Positions 40,281 to 48,173 of a stretch of 48,173 nucleotides of DNA are shown here, piece by piece. Location: NCBI RefSeq assembly GCF_002938435.1, contig NZ_POQT01000035.1:1-48173 (forward strand). The letters run 5' to 3'. Position 1 is the first letter of the stretch; every line of letters begins with the position of its first letter. A program made the position numbers and the translations under genes. The DNA is from Blastococcus saxobsidens (lineage in GTDB: Bacteria; Actinomycetota; Actinomycetes; Mycobacteriales; Geodermatophilaceae). The notes below the pieces were generated by a model. It was given only the letters and a program-made list of their open reading frames with translations. It searched no databases and had not been told where the DNA came from.

Positions 40281-42032
40281 ATGACCCGCACAGCCCTCCA
40301 CCGGATGGCAACCGGTGCCGCCGCCGCGACGGCATTGACCACCCTGACGCTGGCCGGCGGCCTGTCCGCCGCCGGAGCGGCTCCGGACAAGGCCCAGGGC
40401 CCGAAGCCGGTCGACGTCCAGCTGCTGGCCATCAACGACTTCCACGGCGCCCTCGAGGTCCCGGGCGGCTCCGGCGGCCGCATCCAGACCGCCGCCGGCG
40501 GCACGACCGTCGACGCCGGAGGGGCGGAATACCTCGCCACCCAGCTGGCGGAGCTGGCCGAGGAGCAGAAGAAGAACAACACGATCACCGTGGCCGCCGG
40601 CGATCTCATCGGCGCCTCGCCGCTGCTGTCGGCCGCCTTCCACGACGAGCCCGCCATCGAGTCGCTGAGCCTCGCCGGGCTCGACTACGCGAGCGTGGGG
40701 AACCACGCGTTCGACGAGGGCGCCGAGGAACTGCTGCGGATCCAGAACGGCGGCTGCCACCCCGACGACGGCTGCGCCGACGGCACGCCGTACGAAGGCG
40801 CCGGCTTCCGGTACCTGTCGGCCAACGCGTTCGTCACCGAGACCGGCGAGCCGCTGCTCGACCCGTACGCCGTCCACAAGGTGCAGGGGGTCGAGGTCGG
40901 CTTCATCGGCATGACCCTGGAGGGCACGAAGGACGTCGTCAGCCAGGAGGGCGTCGCCGGCCTGGAATTCGCCGACGAGATCGAGACGGCGAACCGCTAC
41001 GCAGCCGAGCTGCAGGCCCAGGGCGTCGAGACGATCGTCGTCCTGCTGCACCAGGGCGGCACGCAGACCGGTGCGGACGCCTGGGACGTCAACGGCTGCA
41101 ACGGCTTCACCGGCCCCGTCGTCGAGATCGCCGAGGGCATGGACGACGCCATCGACGTCGTCGTCAGCGGCCACACCCACCAGGCGTACAACTGCACGAT
41201 CGATGGGAAGCTCGTCACCAGCGCCGGCTCCAACGGCCGACTGGTCACCGACATCGACCTGTCCATCGACCGGCGCACCGGCGACGTGCTCACCGCCGAG
41301 GCCGACAACGTCGTCGTGACCCGTGACGTGACGCCCGACGCCACCCAGACCGAGCTGATCGAGCGCTACCAGGAGGCGCTCGGCCCGATCGCCGACCAGG
41401 TCGTCGGCACCACCCCCGACGGCCTGACGAGGACGCAGGAGACCCTCTTCGAGGGGGCACTCGGTGAGTCGGCGCTCGGAAACGTGATCGCCGACGCGCA
41501 GCTGGCCGCCACCGACGACGAGGCCGGCGCCGTGGCCGCCTTCATGAACCCCGGCGGCGTCCGCGCCGACCTCGACGCCGGGGAGATCACCTACGAGGAG
41601 GCCTTCACCGTCCAGCCGTTCGCCAACAACCTGGTCACTCTCGACCTCACCGGCGAGCAGCTGTACTGCCTGCTGGAGCAGCAGTTCCAGGTGCGCCGGA
41701 CGCTGTACGTCTCCGACACGGTCTCCTACGTGGTCGATCCCCAGGGCACGACCGCGGCGGCCGGGGCCGACCCGTGCACCGGCTCCCGGGTCGTGGAGGG
41801 CAGCCTGGAGATCGGCGGCGCGCCGGTCGTGGCCGACGAGACCTACCGCGTCACGGTGAACAACTTCCTCGCCGGCGGCGGCGACGGGTTCTCCGTCCTC
41901 ACCGGCGGGACGAATGCCGTGACCGGTCCGATCGACCTGGACGCCTTCACCGCCTACCTCACGGCCAACGACCCGGTGACCGCGCCGTCGCTCGACCGCA
42001 TCACCACCACCGCGGAGGGCGCGCCGGCCTGA
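40281..42032 (+). CDS. Secreted 5'-nucleotidase / UshA-family metallophosphatase
   Basis: 583 residues. Sec signal peptide about 1-35 (ends LSAAGAAPD). The metallophosphoesterase domain (about 45-320) shows LLAINDFHGALE, AAGDLIGASPLL, VGNHAFDEGAEEL (usual GNHEFD with Glu replaced by Ala), and VVSGHTHQAYNC. The C-terminal 5_nucleotid_C domain (about 370-540) has FMNPGGVRADLDAGEITYEE and VNNFLAGGGDGFSVL. It should release phosphate from extracellular nucleotides. No LPxTG or anchor at the C-terminus, so secreted. The context and upstream box suggest phosphate regulation. ATG 40281 has GGAG upstream. Confidence 0.92.
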   Translation: MTRTALHRMATGAAAATALTTLTLAGGLSAAGAAPDKAQGPKPVDVQLLAINDFHGALEVPGGSGGRIQTAAGGTTVDAGGAEYLATQLAELAEEQKKNNTITVAAGDLIGASPLLSAAFHDEPAIESLSLAGLDYASVGNHAFDEGAEELLRIQNGGCHPDDGCADGTPYEGAGFRYLSANAFVTETGEPLLDPYAVHKVQGVEVGFIGMTLEGTKDVVSQEGVAGLEFADEIETANRYAAELQAQGVETIVVLLHQGGTQTGADAWDVNGCNGFTGPVVEIAEGMDDAIDVVVSGHTHQAYNCTIDGKLVTSAGSNGRLVTDIDLSIDRRTGDVLTAEADNVVVTRDVTPDATQTELIERYQEALGPIADQVVGTTPDGLTRTQETLFEGALGESALGNVIADAQLAATDDEAGAVAAFMNPGGVRADLDAGEITYEEAFTVQPFANNLVTLDLTGEQLYCLLEQQFQVRRTLYVSDTVSYVVDPQGTTAAAGADPCTGSRVVEGSLEIGGAPVVADETYRVTVNNFLAGGGDGFSVLTGGTNAVTGPIDLDAFTAYLTANDPVTAPSLDRITTTAEGAPA

Positions 42033-42412
42033 CCCACCCAGCTGCCCGGTCGGCGGCGGTCCCCACCGAGGGGGCCGCCGCCGACGCACGTCCACCCCCG
42101 ATGACGACCGCTCGGCGACCGACCCGTGACCGATCCAGGCGGACAGGCAACGGTCCGGATCCGTCGTCCACGAGGTGATGCGCGACGCCTACTCCTCCAG
42201 GCGGCCGCCGGTCAGCTGGTCGAGGAGCGGCGGCGGGAGGACCCTCCCGCACAGAGATCGGTGGAACGGACCGCAGGGGGACGTGACGGCCGCCGCACCG
42301 GGCCGGACACCTGGCCGCTGTCCCGACGTCGCCCGTCCGCATGCTCGTCCGCCGACATCCAACCGGCGATCCAACGTTATCCAGACGTTATGGAAAAGGC
42401 AGACACGCGGGC
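42033..42412 (+). other. Non-coding upstream part of the pstS leader region
   Basis: I see no gene. A short AT-richer patch at 42373-42400 carries two adjacent 11-mers, GTTATCCAGAC and GTTATGGAAAA (42376-42397), unlike its GC-rich surroundings; it could be an extra regulator site (PhoP or GlnR-type). Confidence 0.4.
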
Positions 42413-42522
42413 GTTCACCAATCCGACGTGAGACGGGTCATGAGGATCTTCCGACCTCTTTCGCTCCGTTCATCATGCGTTCACCTCGCTGGCCGGGCCC
42501 GTCCACCTCGGCTCTCTAGCGT
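42413..42522 (+). promoter_or_regulatory. PHO boxes and promoter of pstSCAB
   Basis: Adjacent 11-mers GTTCATCATGC (42468-42478) and GTTCACCTCGC (42479-42489) are a textbook PHO box. A further GTTCACCAATC at 42413 is 55 bp (5 x 11) upstream, and GTCCACCTCGG at 42501 continues the 11-bp phase. TAGCGT at 42517-42522 lies 27 nt after the core box; transcription should begin near 42529, about 37 nt before the ATG. Confidence 0.75.
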
Positions 42523-42565
42523 CCTGACTCGACGGTCCACAGCAGCCCGGAGAAGGTCCGGGCCC

Positions 42566-43693
42566 ATGTCGAGAGGCACTGAGTTGAAGCTCCGCACCAA
42601 GACGCGCGCCACGGCCATGTCCATGGCGCTCGCCGGCACCCTCGCGCTCGCCGCCTGTGGTGCTTCCAACGAGTCGGGCAGCGAGGGCGGCGGCGGCGGC
42701 GGCGGGCAGTCGCTCAGTGGCGACCTCGTCGGTGCCGGGTCCAGCGCTCAGCAGGCCGCCATGGAGGCCTGGCAGGCCGGCTTCCAGGGTGAGTACCCGG
42801 ACGTGAACTTCAGCTACGACCCGGTCGGCTCCGGCGGCGGCCGCGAGCAGTTCGTCGCCGGCAACACCGACTTCGCCGGCTCCGACGCCGCGCTGGACGA
42901 GGAGGAGCTGGCCACCGCTCAGGAGCGCTGCGCCGGCGGCGAGATCTTCGAGCTGCCCAACTACATCTCGCCGATCGCGGTCGTGTTCAACCTCGAGGGC
43001 GTCGACGAGCTGAACCTCTCGGCCGACACGATCGCCGGCATCTTCACCGGCGGCATCACGAACTGGAACGACCCGGCCATCGCCGCGGACAACCCGGACG
43101 TGACGCTGCCCGACCTGCCGATCACCGCGGTCCACCGCGCCGACGACTCGGGCACGACGGACAACTTCACCGACTACCTGTACCAGGCCGCCGGTGACGT
43201 GTGGACCAACGAGCCCGACGGCGTCTGGCCGCTGTCCGGCGGCGAGGCCGCCAACGGCACCTCGGGTGTCGTCGGTGTGGTCGAGGGCCGCGAGGGTGCG
43301 ATCACCTACGCCGACGCCAGCCGCGCCGGTGAGCTGGGAGTGGTGAGCGTGGGCGTGGGCGAGGAGTTCGTCGCTCCCACCGCCGAGTCCGCCTCCGCTG
43401 TGGTGGAGAACTCCCCCGCCGTCGAGGGCCGCGGCGAGTACGACTTCGCCATCGAGGTCAACCGGGAGACCGAGGGCTCGGGCGAGTACCCGATCGTGCT
43501 GGTCAGCTACCACATCGGCTGCATCGAGTACGACGACCAGTCGACCGCCGACAACGTCAAGGCCTTCATGGAGTACGTGATCAGCGAGGAGGGCCAAGCG
43601 ACCGCCGAGGAGAACGCCGGCAGCGCGCCGATCTCCGACGGGCTGCGCGAGCAGGCCATGACCGCGGTCGAGGCGATCACCGCCGCGAGCTGA
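42566..43693 (+). CDS. pstS: Phosphate-binding lipoprotein PstS
   Basis: 375 residues from ATG 42566 (TTG 42584, with GAGAGG upstream, is a good alternative and gives a more usual signal length). Lipoprotein signal ending LAGTLALAACGAS with the lipobox Cys, then a Gly-rich linker with seven Gly in a row. Periplasmic-binding fold with phosphate-contact segments LVGAGSSAQQAAMEAW, DPVGSGGGREQF, TDFAGSDAALDEEE and HRADDSGTTDNFTDYL. It delivers phosphate to PstCA at the membrane. First gene of pstSCAB; strong PHO boxes upstream and a terminator-like hairpin downstream. Confidence 0.96.
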   Translation: MSRGTELKLRTKTRATAMSMALAGTLALAACGASNESGSEGGGGGGGQSLSGDLVGAGSSAQQAAMEAWQAGFQGEYPDVNFSYDPVGSGGGREQFVAGNTDFAGSDAALDEEELATAQERCAGGEIFELPNYISPIAVVFNLEGVDELNLSADTIAGIFTGGITNWNDPAIAADNPDVTLPDLPITAVHRADDSGTTDNFTDYLYQAAGDVWTNEPDGVWPLSGGEAANGTSGVVGVVEGREGAITYADASRAGELGVVSVGVGEEFVAPTAESASAVVENSPAVEGRGEYDFAIEVNRETEGSGEYPIVLVSYHIGCIEYDDQSTADNVKAFMEYVISEEGQATAEENAGSAPISDGLREQAMTAVEAITAAS

Positions 43694-43707
43694 ACCTCAG
43701 TACGCCA

Positions 43708-43746
43708 CGATGGCCCGGGACGTCTCCACGACGTCCCGGGCCATCG
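43708..43746 (+). terminator. Attenuating hairpin between pstS and pstC
   Basis: A perfect 17-bp stem (CGATGGCCCGGGACGTC with its complement) and a 5-nt loop, 15 bp after the pstS stop. Probably a partial terminator or mRNA-end stabiliser that makes pstS more abundant than pstCAB. Confidence 0.82.
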
Positions 43747-43820
43747 CACCGCCCGGCACCGGACGAGCAGACGGCCCGGACCAGGCGTACACATCCACGC
43801 ATGAACCCCACGGAGCAGCG

Positions 43821-44771
43821 GTGACCGCCACGAAGGCCCCGTCCGAGCCCATGCGCCAGCCGGCCGTCCGCCGGCCCGGCGACCGCATCTTCGCCGGCAG
43901 CGCGAAGGCCTCCGGCATCTTCATCCTGCTGGTGCTCGCCGGCGTCGCCGCCTTCCTCATCGGGGAGGCGATCCCGGCGCTGACCGCGCCGGCGGAGGAG
44001 ATCCCCGGCGGGGAGGGCCTGGCCGCCTACATCGGCCCGCTCGTCCTCGGCACGCTGCTCGGCGCGGTGCTCGCCCTCCTCGTCGCCACCCCGCTCGCCG
44101 TCGGGATCGCGCTCTACGTCACCTACTACGCCCCGCGGCGGATCGCAGCCGCCATGGGCTACGTCATCGACCTGCTGGCGGCCATCCCCAGCGTCGTGTA
44201 CGGCTTCTGGGGCCTGGCGGTCCTGGCGCCGGCCCTGCGGCCCTTCCACTCGTGGGCGGCGGACACGCTCGGCTTCATCCCGTTCTTCGCCGGCCCGGCG
44301 TCCACCACCGGCCGCACCATGTTCACCGTGGGGCTCGTGCTCGCGGTGATGATCCTGCCGATCATCTCGGCCATCTCCCGCGAGGTGTTCACCCAGGCCC
44401 CGGCGCTGCACCGCGAGGCAGCCCTGGCGCTCGGCGCCACGCGCTGGGAGATGATCCGGATGGCGGTGCTGCCCTACGGCAAGTCCGGCGTCATCGCCGG
44501 CGCGATGCTGGGTCTGGGCCGTGCGCTGGGGGAGACGATGGCCGTCGCCATCGTCCTCTCCGGTGGCGCGGGCGCGACGCTGACCCTGATCAGCAACTCC
44601 AACCCGTCGACGATCGCGTCCAACATCGCGCTGAGGTTCCCCGAGGCCACCGGCATCGACGTCAACACGCTCATCGCCAGCGGCCTGGTGCTCTTCGTCA
44701 TCACGCTCGGCGTGAACATGCTCGCCCGCTGGGTCGTCAACCGCCGCGCCGACTTCTCCGGAGCCAACTGA
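43821..44771 (+). CDS. pstC: Phosphate ABC transporter permease PstC
   Basis: 316 residues from GTG 43821 (GGAG upstream; an earlier ATG lies inside the hairpin and is rejected). Six membrane segments; permease coupling loop EAALALGATRWEMIRMAVLP with the EAA motif, and DLLAAIPSVVYGFWGLAVLA in TM4 region. Forms the channel with PstA. The stop overlaps the pstA ATG (TGATG). Confidence 0.95.
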   Translation: MTATKAPSEPMRQPAVRRPGDRIFAGSAKASGIFILLVLAGVAAFLIGEAIPALTAPAEEIPGGEGLAAYIGPLVLGTLLGAVLALLVATPLAVGIALYVTYYAPRRIAAAMGYVIDLLAAIPSVVYGFWGLAVLAPALRPFHSWAADTLGFIPFFAGPASTTGRTMFTVGLVLAVMILPIISAISREVFTQAPALHREAALALGATRWEMIRMAVLPYGKSGVIAGAMLGLGRALGETMAVAIVLSGGAGATLTLISNSNPSTIASNIALRFPEATGIDVNTLIASGLVLFVITLGVNMLARWVVNRRADFSGAN

Positions 44772-45850
44772 TGAGCACGCCCACCCGGATCGCACCCGAG
44801 GCCCCGGCACGTCCCGCCGGGCCCGTCCGCGCCCAGCGCCGGCTGCCCCGCTTCGCGCCGCTGGGCCTCTTCCTGGCCGGCGTCGCCCTCGGGTTCGCCC
44901 TCTCGGCCCTGTCGGGCTTCAGCATCCCCACGGCGGTCGTCTACGGCGTGCTGCTCGGCACGCTGGCCGTCTACGTCGCCTCCCGGGCGGTCGAGGGCCG
45001 GCGCAAGGCCACCGACCGGCTGGTGACCTCCCTGGTCACCACCGCCTTCGGCATCGCGATGGTGCCGCTGCTCTCCCTGGTGTGGACCGTGCTGGACAAC
45101 GGCCTGCCCCGCTTCGACGCCGCCTTCTTCACCAACTCGATGTACCGGGTGGTCGGTGAGGGCGGCGGCGCCTACCACGCAATCCTCGGCACGCTGGTCA
45201 TCACGGCGCTCGCCACGGCCATCTCGGTGCCGATCGGCCTGATGACCGCGATCTACCTCGTGGAGTACGCCAGCGGGCGGCTCAAGAAGTCGATCACCTT
45301 CTTCGTCGACGTCATGACCGGCATCCCGTCGATCGTCGCCGGCCTCTTCGCCTTCGCGCTCTTCACGCTGCTGTTCGGCGGAGGCGTCCGGCTGGGCGTC
45401 ATGGGCGCGGTGGCCCTCTCGGTGCTGATGATCCCGGTGGTCGTCCGCTCCTGCGAGGAGGTGCTCAAGCTGGTCCCGAACGAGCTCCGCGAGGCCAGCT
45501 ACGCCCTCGGGGTGCCGAAGTGGCGGACCGTGGTGAAGGTGGTGCTGCCGACCGCCATCGCGGGGCTCGGCACCGGCATCACCCTCGCCGTCGCCCGCGT
45601 CGTCGGCGAGACCGCCCCGCTGCTGGTCACCGTCGGCCTGATCACCGGCACCAACCTCAACCCGTTCGACGGGCGCATGGCGACCCTGCCGGTCTTCGCC
45701 TTCTACCAGCTGACCCAGCCGGGTACCGCCACCCAGGCATTCCTGGACCGGGCCTGGACGGCAGCCCTGGTTCTCATCATCCTGGTCATGGCGCTCAACG
45801 TCGTCGCTCGCCTGATCAGCCGATTCTTCGCTCCCAAGACCGGTCGCTGA
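44771..45850 (+). CDS. pstA: Phosphate ABC transporter permease PstA
   Basis: 359 residues. Extended N-terminus (about 35 residues) and two additional N-terminal hydrophobic segments (35-80) before the standard six-TM core. Core motifs: [20 protein letters not shown] and the EAA loop [20 protein letters not shown]; ends [12 protein letters not shown]. Heterodimer partner of PstC. ATG is set by the one-base overlap with pstC. Confidence 0.95.
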   Translation: MSTPTRIAPEAPARPAGPVRAQRRLPRFAPLGLFLAGVALGFALSALSGFSIPTAVVYGVLLGTLAVYVASRAVEGRRKATDRLVTSLVTTAFGIAMVPLLSLVWTVLDNGLPRFDAAFFTNSMYRVVGEGGGAYHAILGTLVITALATAISVPIGLMTAIYLVEYASGRLKKSITFFVDVMTGIPSIVAGLFAFALFTLLFGGGVRLGVMGAVALSVLMIPVVVRSCEEVLKLVPNELREASYALGVPKWRTVVKVVLPTAIAGLGTGITLAVARVVGETAPLLVTVGLITGTNLNPFDGRMATLPVFAFYQLTQPGTATQAFLDRAWTAALVLIILVMALNVVARLISRFFAPKTGR

Positions 45851-45887
45851 CCGCCGAAGCCGACCGACCGACCCGGAGGACACGCAC

Positions 45888-46667
45888 GTGGCCAAGCGCA
45901 TCGAGGTCTCCGACCTCAACATCTACTACGGCGACTTCCGAGCCGTCGAGGGCGTCAACATCTCCATCGAGCCGCGGAGCATCACCGCGCTCATCGGCCC
46001 GTCGGGCTGCGGCAAGTCGACGTTCCTGCGCTCGCTCAACCGGATGCACGAGGTGCTGCCCGGCGCCCGCGTCGAGGGCAAGGTCGTCATGGACGGCCAG
46101 GACCTCTACGGCGCCGACGTCGACCCGGTGGACGTCCGCCGCCAGATCGGCATGGTCTTCCAGCGGCCCAACCCGTTCCCGACGATGTCCATCTACGACA
46201 ACGTCATCGCCGGCAACCGGCTGAACAACAAGAAGATGAAGAAGTCCGAGGCCGACGACCTCGTCGAGAAGTCGCTGCGCGGCGCCAACCTCTGGAACGA
46301 GGTGAAGGACCGCCTCGACCGCCCCGGCTCCGGCCTGTCCGGTGGTCAGCAGCAGCGGCTGTGCATCGCCCGGGCGATCGCCGTCGAGCCCGACGTGCTG
46401 CTCATGGACGAGCCCTGCTCCGCGCTGGACCCGATCTCCACGCTGGCCATCGAGGACCTGATGACCGAGCTCAAGGAGCAGTTCACCATCGTGATCGTCA
46501 CCCACAACATGCAGCAGGCGGCGCGGGTGAGCGAGTCCACCGGCTTCTTCAACCTCAACGGCGTCGGGCAGCCGGGCCGGCTGATCGAGTTCAACCCGAC
46601 CGAGAAGATCTTCAGCAACCCGGACGAGAAGGCCACCGAGGACTACATCTCCGGCCGCTTCGGCTAA
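45888..46667 (+). CDS. pstB: Phosphate ABC transporter ATPase PstB
   Basis: 259 residues. Walker [22 protein letters not shown]-loop [13 protein letters not shown] signature [20 protein letters not shown], Walker [13 protein letters not shown] and switch His in [12 protein letters not shown]. Cytoplasmic ATPase of PstSCAB. GGAGGA precedes the GTG. Last gene of the operon; phoU is not next to it but at 5737. Confidence 0.97.
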   Translation: MAKRIEVSDLNIYYGDFRAVEGVNISIEPRSITALIGPSGCGKSTFLRSLNRMHEVLPGARVEGKVVMDGQDLYGADVDPVDVRRQIGMVFQRPNPFPTMSIYDNVIAGNRLNNKKMKKSEADDLVEKSLRGANLWNEVKDRLDRPGSGLSGGQQQRLCIARAIAVEPDVLLMDEPCSALDPISTLAIEDLMTELKEQFTIVIVTHNMQQAARVSESTGFFNLNGVGQPGRLIEFNPTEKIFSNPDEKATEDYISGRFG

Positions 46668-46695
46668 GCCGGCGCCGGGCGCGCACCGGCCCCGC

Positions 46696-48173
46696 TCAGC
46701 AGCGGACCGCAGCCGCCTCGGGCTGCGGTGCCGCCGCGGCGACGTCCGTGGCCGGCTCGGGGGCGGCCGGCGCGCCGATCTCGACCGGGACCACCGTGGA
46801 GTAGCCCGGGCCGATCACCAGCTGCACCGCGCCGCCGATCGCGTCGCTGGGTTCCAGTGCCGCGCCGGGGACGGCCGCCGCCACGGTGCGTGCCGCCTCC
46901 TCCGCGCCCGGGCCGAAGCGCACGACGCTCTGGCTCACGGTGCCCGGCTCGTTCCCCACGGCTGCGACGCCGAAGCCCTGCGCACGCAGGGCATCGGCCA
47001 CCGTGGCGGCGAGCCCGGTGGTGCCGGTGCCGTTGAGCACGTCGACGGTGATCTGCTCCGGCGCGGCCGTCAGCGGGGGTGGCCCGGCCGGCGCCGCCTC
47101 GGGGGCGGGCTCGGGGGCCGGCGTCGTGGCAGCGGCGGCGTCGGCACGCTGCGCCTCGAGGACCTCGTCCGGCAGCCGGGCCCCGTCGATCACCTCGTCG
47201 AACAGCGCCCGGGTCGCGGGCCGGTCGAGCACCACGTAGGCCTGGTCGGTGCCCGCCGGCACGTAACCGACCTGCGCGACCGGCAGGCCGGCGCGGTGGA
47301 CGGCGTCGCCCGACAGGTCGCCGAGGGTCCCGGCCAGGACGCGCAGGTCGCCGAGCGTCGTCTGCTCGTCGACGGTCAGGGCGTCGGAGGCACGGTTGAG
47401 GAACCGGGTCAGCGTCACCGGGTCGAGCAGGGTGTCGGCCGACATCGCGGCCCGGAGCGTCGAGGTGAGCAACCGCTGGGCGCGCTCGGCCACCGCGGCA
47501 CCGGTGACGTCGAGGCCGGAGTCCCCCGGAGCGAGGAAGCCGGACGCCGCCGGGCCGGAGAGCTGGGAGGGACCGGCCGGCGGCGGCTCGGCCGCGGCGG
47601 CGACGGCCTGCGACGGCACCACGCAGACCGGGACGCCACCCAGCGCGTCCACCATGCCGGGCACCCCGGCGAGGTCGACCCCGAGGTAGTGGTCGATGCG
47701 CAAGCCCGACAGCTGCTGCACGGCACGCACCATGCAGGCCGGTCCGCCGTCGAGCAGGCTGCTGGCGAACGCCTCGGTCACCGGGTTGCGCAGGTCACCG
47801 TCGGGCGTGCGGCACGCGGGGGTGTCGATCAGGGCCGTGGGCGGGACGCTGACCAGGACCGCACGGTCACCCTCGGCCGAGACGGAGGCGACGAGGGTGG
47901 CCAACGAGGCGGCGCCGGTCTGCCCGGGGATCCCGGTGCCGACCACGAGGTAGGTGTCCGCGGCGTCCTGGAGGTCGGGCGCGAGCACCTCCGGACCGTC
48001 CGTCGCGAGCGCGTCGACGCGGTCGATCCGCTGGTCGACGTAGAAGTACAGGGCCAGGTGGTAGAGGACGACCAGACCCACCACCGCGACGAGCGCGACG
48101 GCCGCCCGCACCGCCCGGCGCCGGCCCGGGCTGCGCGGCGGGCGGTCGGCCGGACGGCGGCGCGAAGCCGGCG
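46696..48173 (-). CDS. LCP/LytR-like envelope protein with LytR_C domain, 5' end beyond window
   Basis: The frame stays open to base 48173, so the N-terminus is missing; GTG 48111 is only an internal candidate. Visible order: Arg/Pro-rich cytoplasmic segment, one membrane segment (AVALVAVVGLVVLYHLALYF), an LCP-like domain (about 300 residues) with ALGGVPVCVVPSQAV, then a Pro/Ala linker and a LytR_C domain (ITVDVLNGTGTTGLAATVAD). LCP enzymes attach wall polymers to peptidoglycan. The usual catalytic SIPRD is here VSVPPTAL, lacking the Arg and Asp, so ligase activity is doubtful. It converges on pstB. Confidence 0.82.
   Translation of the reverse strand, partial: PASRRRPADRPPRSPGRRRAVRAAVALVAVVGLVVLYHLALYFYVDQRIDRVDALATDGPEVLAPDLQDAADTYLVVGTGIPGQTGAASLATLVASVSAEGDRAVLVSVPPTALIDTPACRTPDGDLRNPVTEAFASSLLDGGPACMVRAVQQLSGLRIDHYLGVDLAGVPGMVDALGGVPVCVVPSQAVAAAAEPPPAGPSQLSGPAASGFLAPGDSGLDVTGAAVAERAQRLLTSTLRAAMSADTLLDPVTLTRFLNRASDALTVDEQTTLGDLRVLAGTLGDLSGDAVHRAGLPVAQVGYVPAGTDQAYVVLDRPATRALFDEVIDGARLPDEVLEAQRADAAAATTPAPEPAPEAAPAGPPPLTAAPEQITVDVLNGTGTTGLAATVADALRAQGFGVAAVGNEPGTVSQSVVRFGPGAEEAARTVAAAVPGAALEPSDAIGGAVQLVIGPGYSTVVPVEIGAPAAPEPATDVAAAAPQPEAAAVRC

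Noticed and set aside
37657..40335. A very long open frame (about 890 codons) antisense to or overlapping phoX and the flavodoxin gene
   Set aside because: Arg/Pro-rich low-complexity translation typical of the shadow frame of high-GC genes, and it is opposite clear gene families.
42690..42713. GGC triplet run as a microsatellite or regulatory repeat
   Set aside because: It encodes the Gly linker of the PstS lipoprotein and needs no other explanation.
1..48173. tRNA, rRNA, insertion sequences, prophage or integration sites
   Set aside because: Read through both strands without finding transposase or integrase genes, terminal inverted repeats, or tRNA-like folds.

Overview
The window is very GC-rich actinobacterial DNA (third codon positions almost all G/C; mycothiol genes mshA and mshD; SenX3-RegX3; GlnR; PspC and DUF2516 proteins; many leaderless promoters of the form TANNNT followed 6-7 nt later by ATG/GTG). 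Gene content and order suggest a member of the Geodermatophilaceae (Blastococcus, Geodermatophilus or Modestobacter type). That family placement is inference; the phylum is well supported. I see no phage, transposon, CRISPR array, rRNA or tRNA.

Layout. From 1 to about 17.9 kb the order follows, from memory, the Mycobacterium tuberculosis block Rv0474-Rv0497 in reverse: an Rv0497-like gene, ppx, regX3/senX3, phoU, gpmA, ybjN, mshA, an SDR, murB, two SAM-fold enzymes, PspC, DUF2516, an HbhA-like coiled-coil protein and its XRE regulator. A 7-keto-8-aminopelargonate synthase-like enzyme and an MFS pump sit between gpmA and ybjN. From 17.9 to 19.6 kb lie an asparaginase and a gene I identify as RsiG, the c-di-GMP-dependent anti-sigma factor; both copies of its ligand motif are intact. 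From 19.7 to 36 kb the order follows the second mycobacterial block, Rv0811c-Rv0819: ygfZ, Fur, an aminodeoxychorismate lyase-like gene, then (after nhaA and lineage-specific genes) a nitrobindin-like protein, DUF1416/SseC, cysA sulfurtransferase, thioredoxin, DUF2993, glnR and mshD. From 36 kb to the end is a phosphate-acquisition region: tatC-tatA-tatB, the Tat-exported phosphatase phoX, a flavodoxin-like gene, a secreted 5'-nucleotidase, pstSCAB and the C-terminal part of an LCP/LytR-like envelope protein cut by the window edge.

How it fits together. SenX3-RegX3 and PhoU at 4-6 kb and the PhoX/Tat/Pst genes at 36-46 kb are joined by shared promoter architecture. Direct repeats of a GTTCACC-type 11-mer end exactly 27 nt upstream of a TANNNT -10 hexamer at phoU, phoX and pstS, with similar boxes before the flavodoxin and nucleotidase genes. 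A Tat translocase placed directly behind phoX suggests export capacity matched to phosphate starvation.

RNA-level control is unusually visible. A switch-like leader RNA precedes nhaA. A leaderless cysteine-codon peptide precedes cysA-sseC. A 12-codon peptide with a very strong Shine-Dalgarno heads a structured leader before an uncharacterised gene. A dispersed hairpin element occurs four times; three copies start exactly at the TGA stop codon of the gene they follow.
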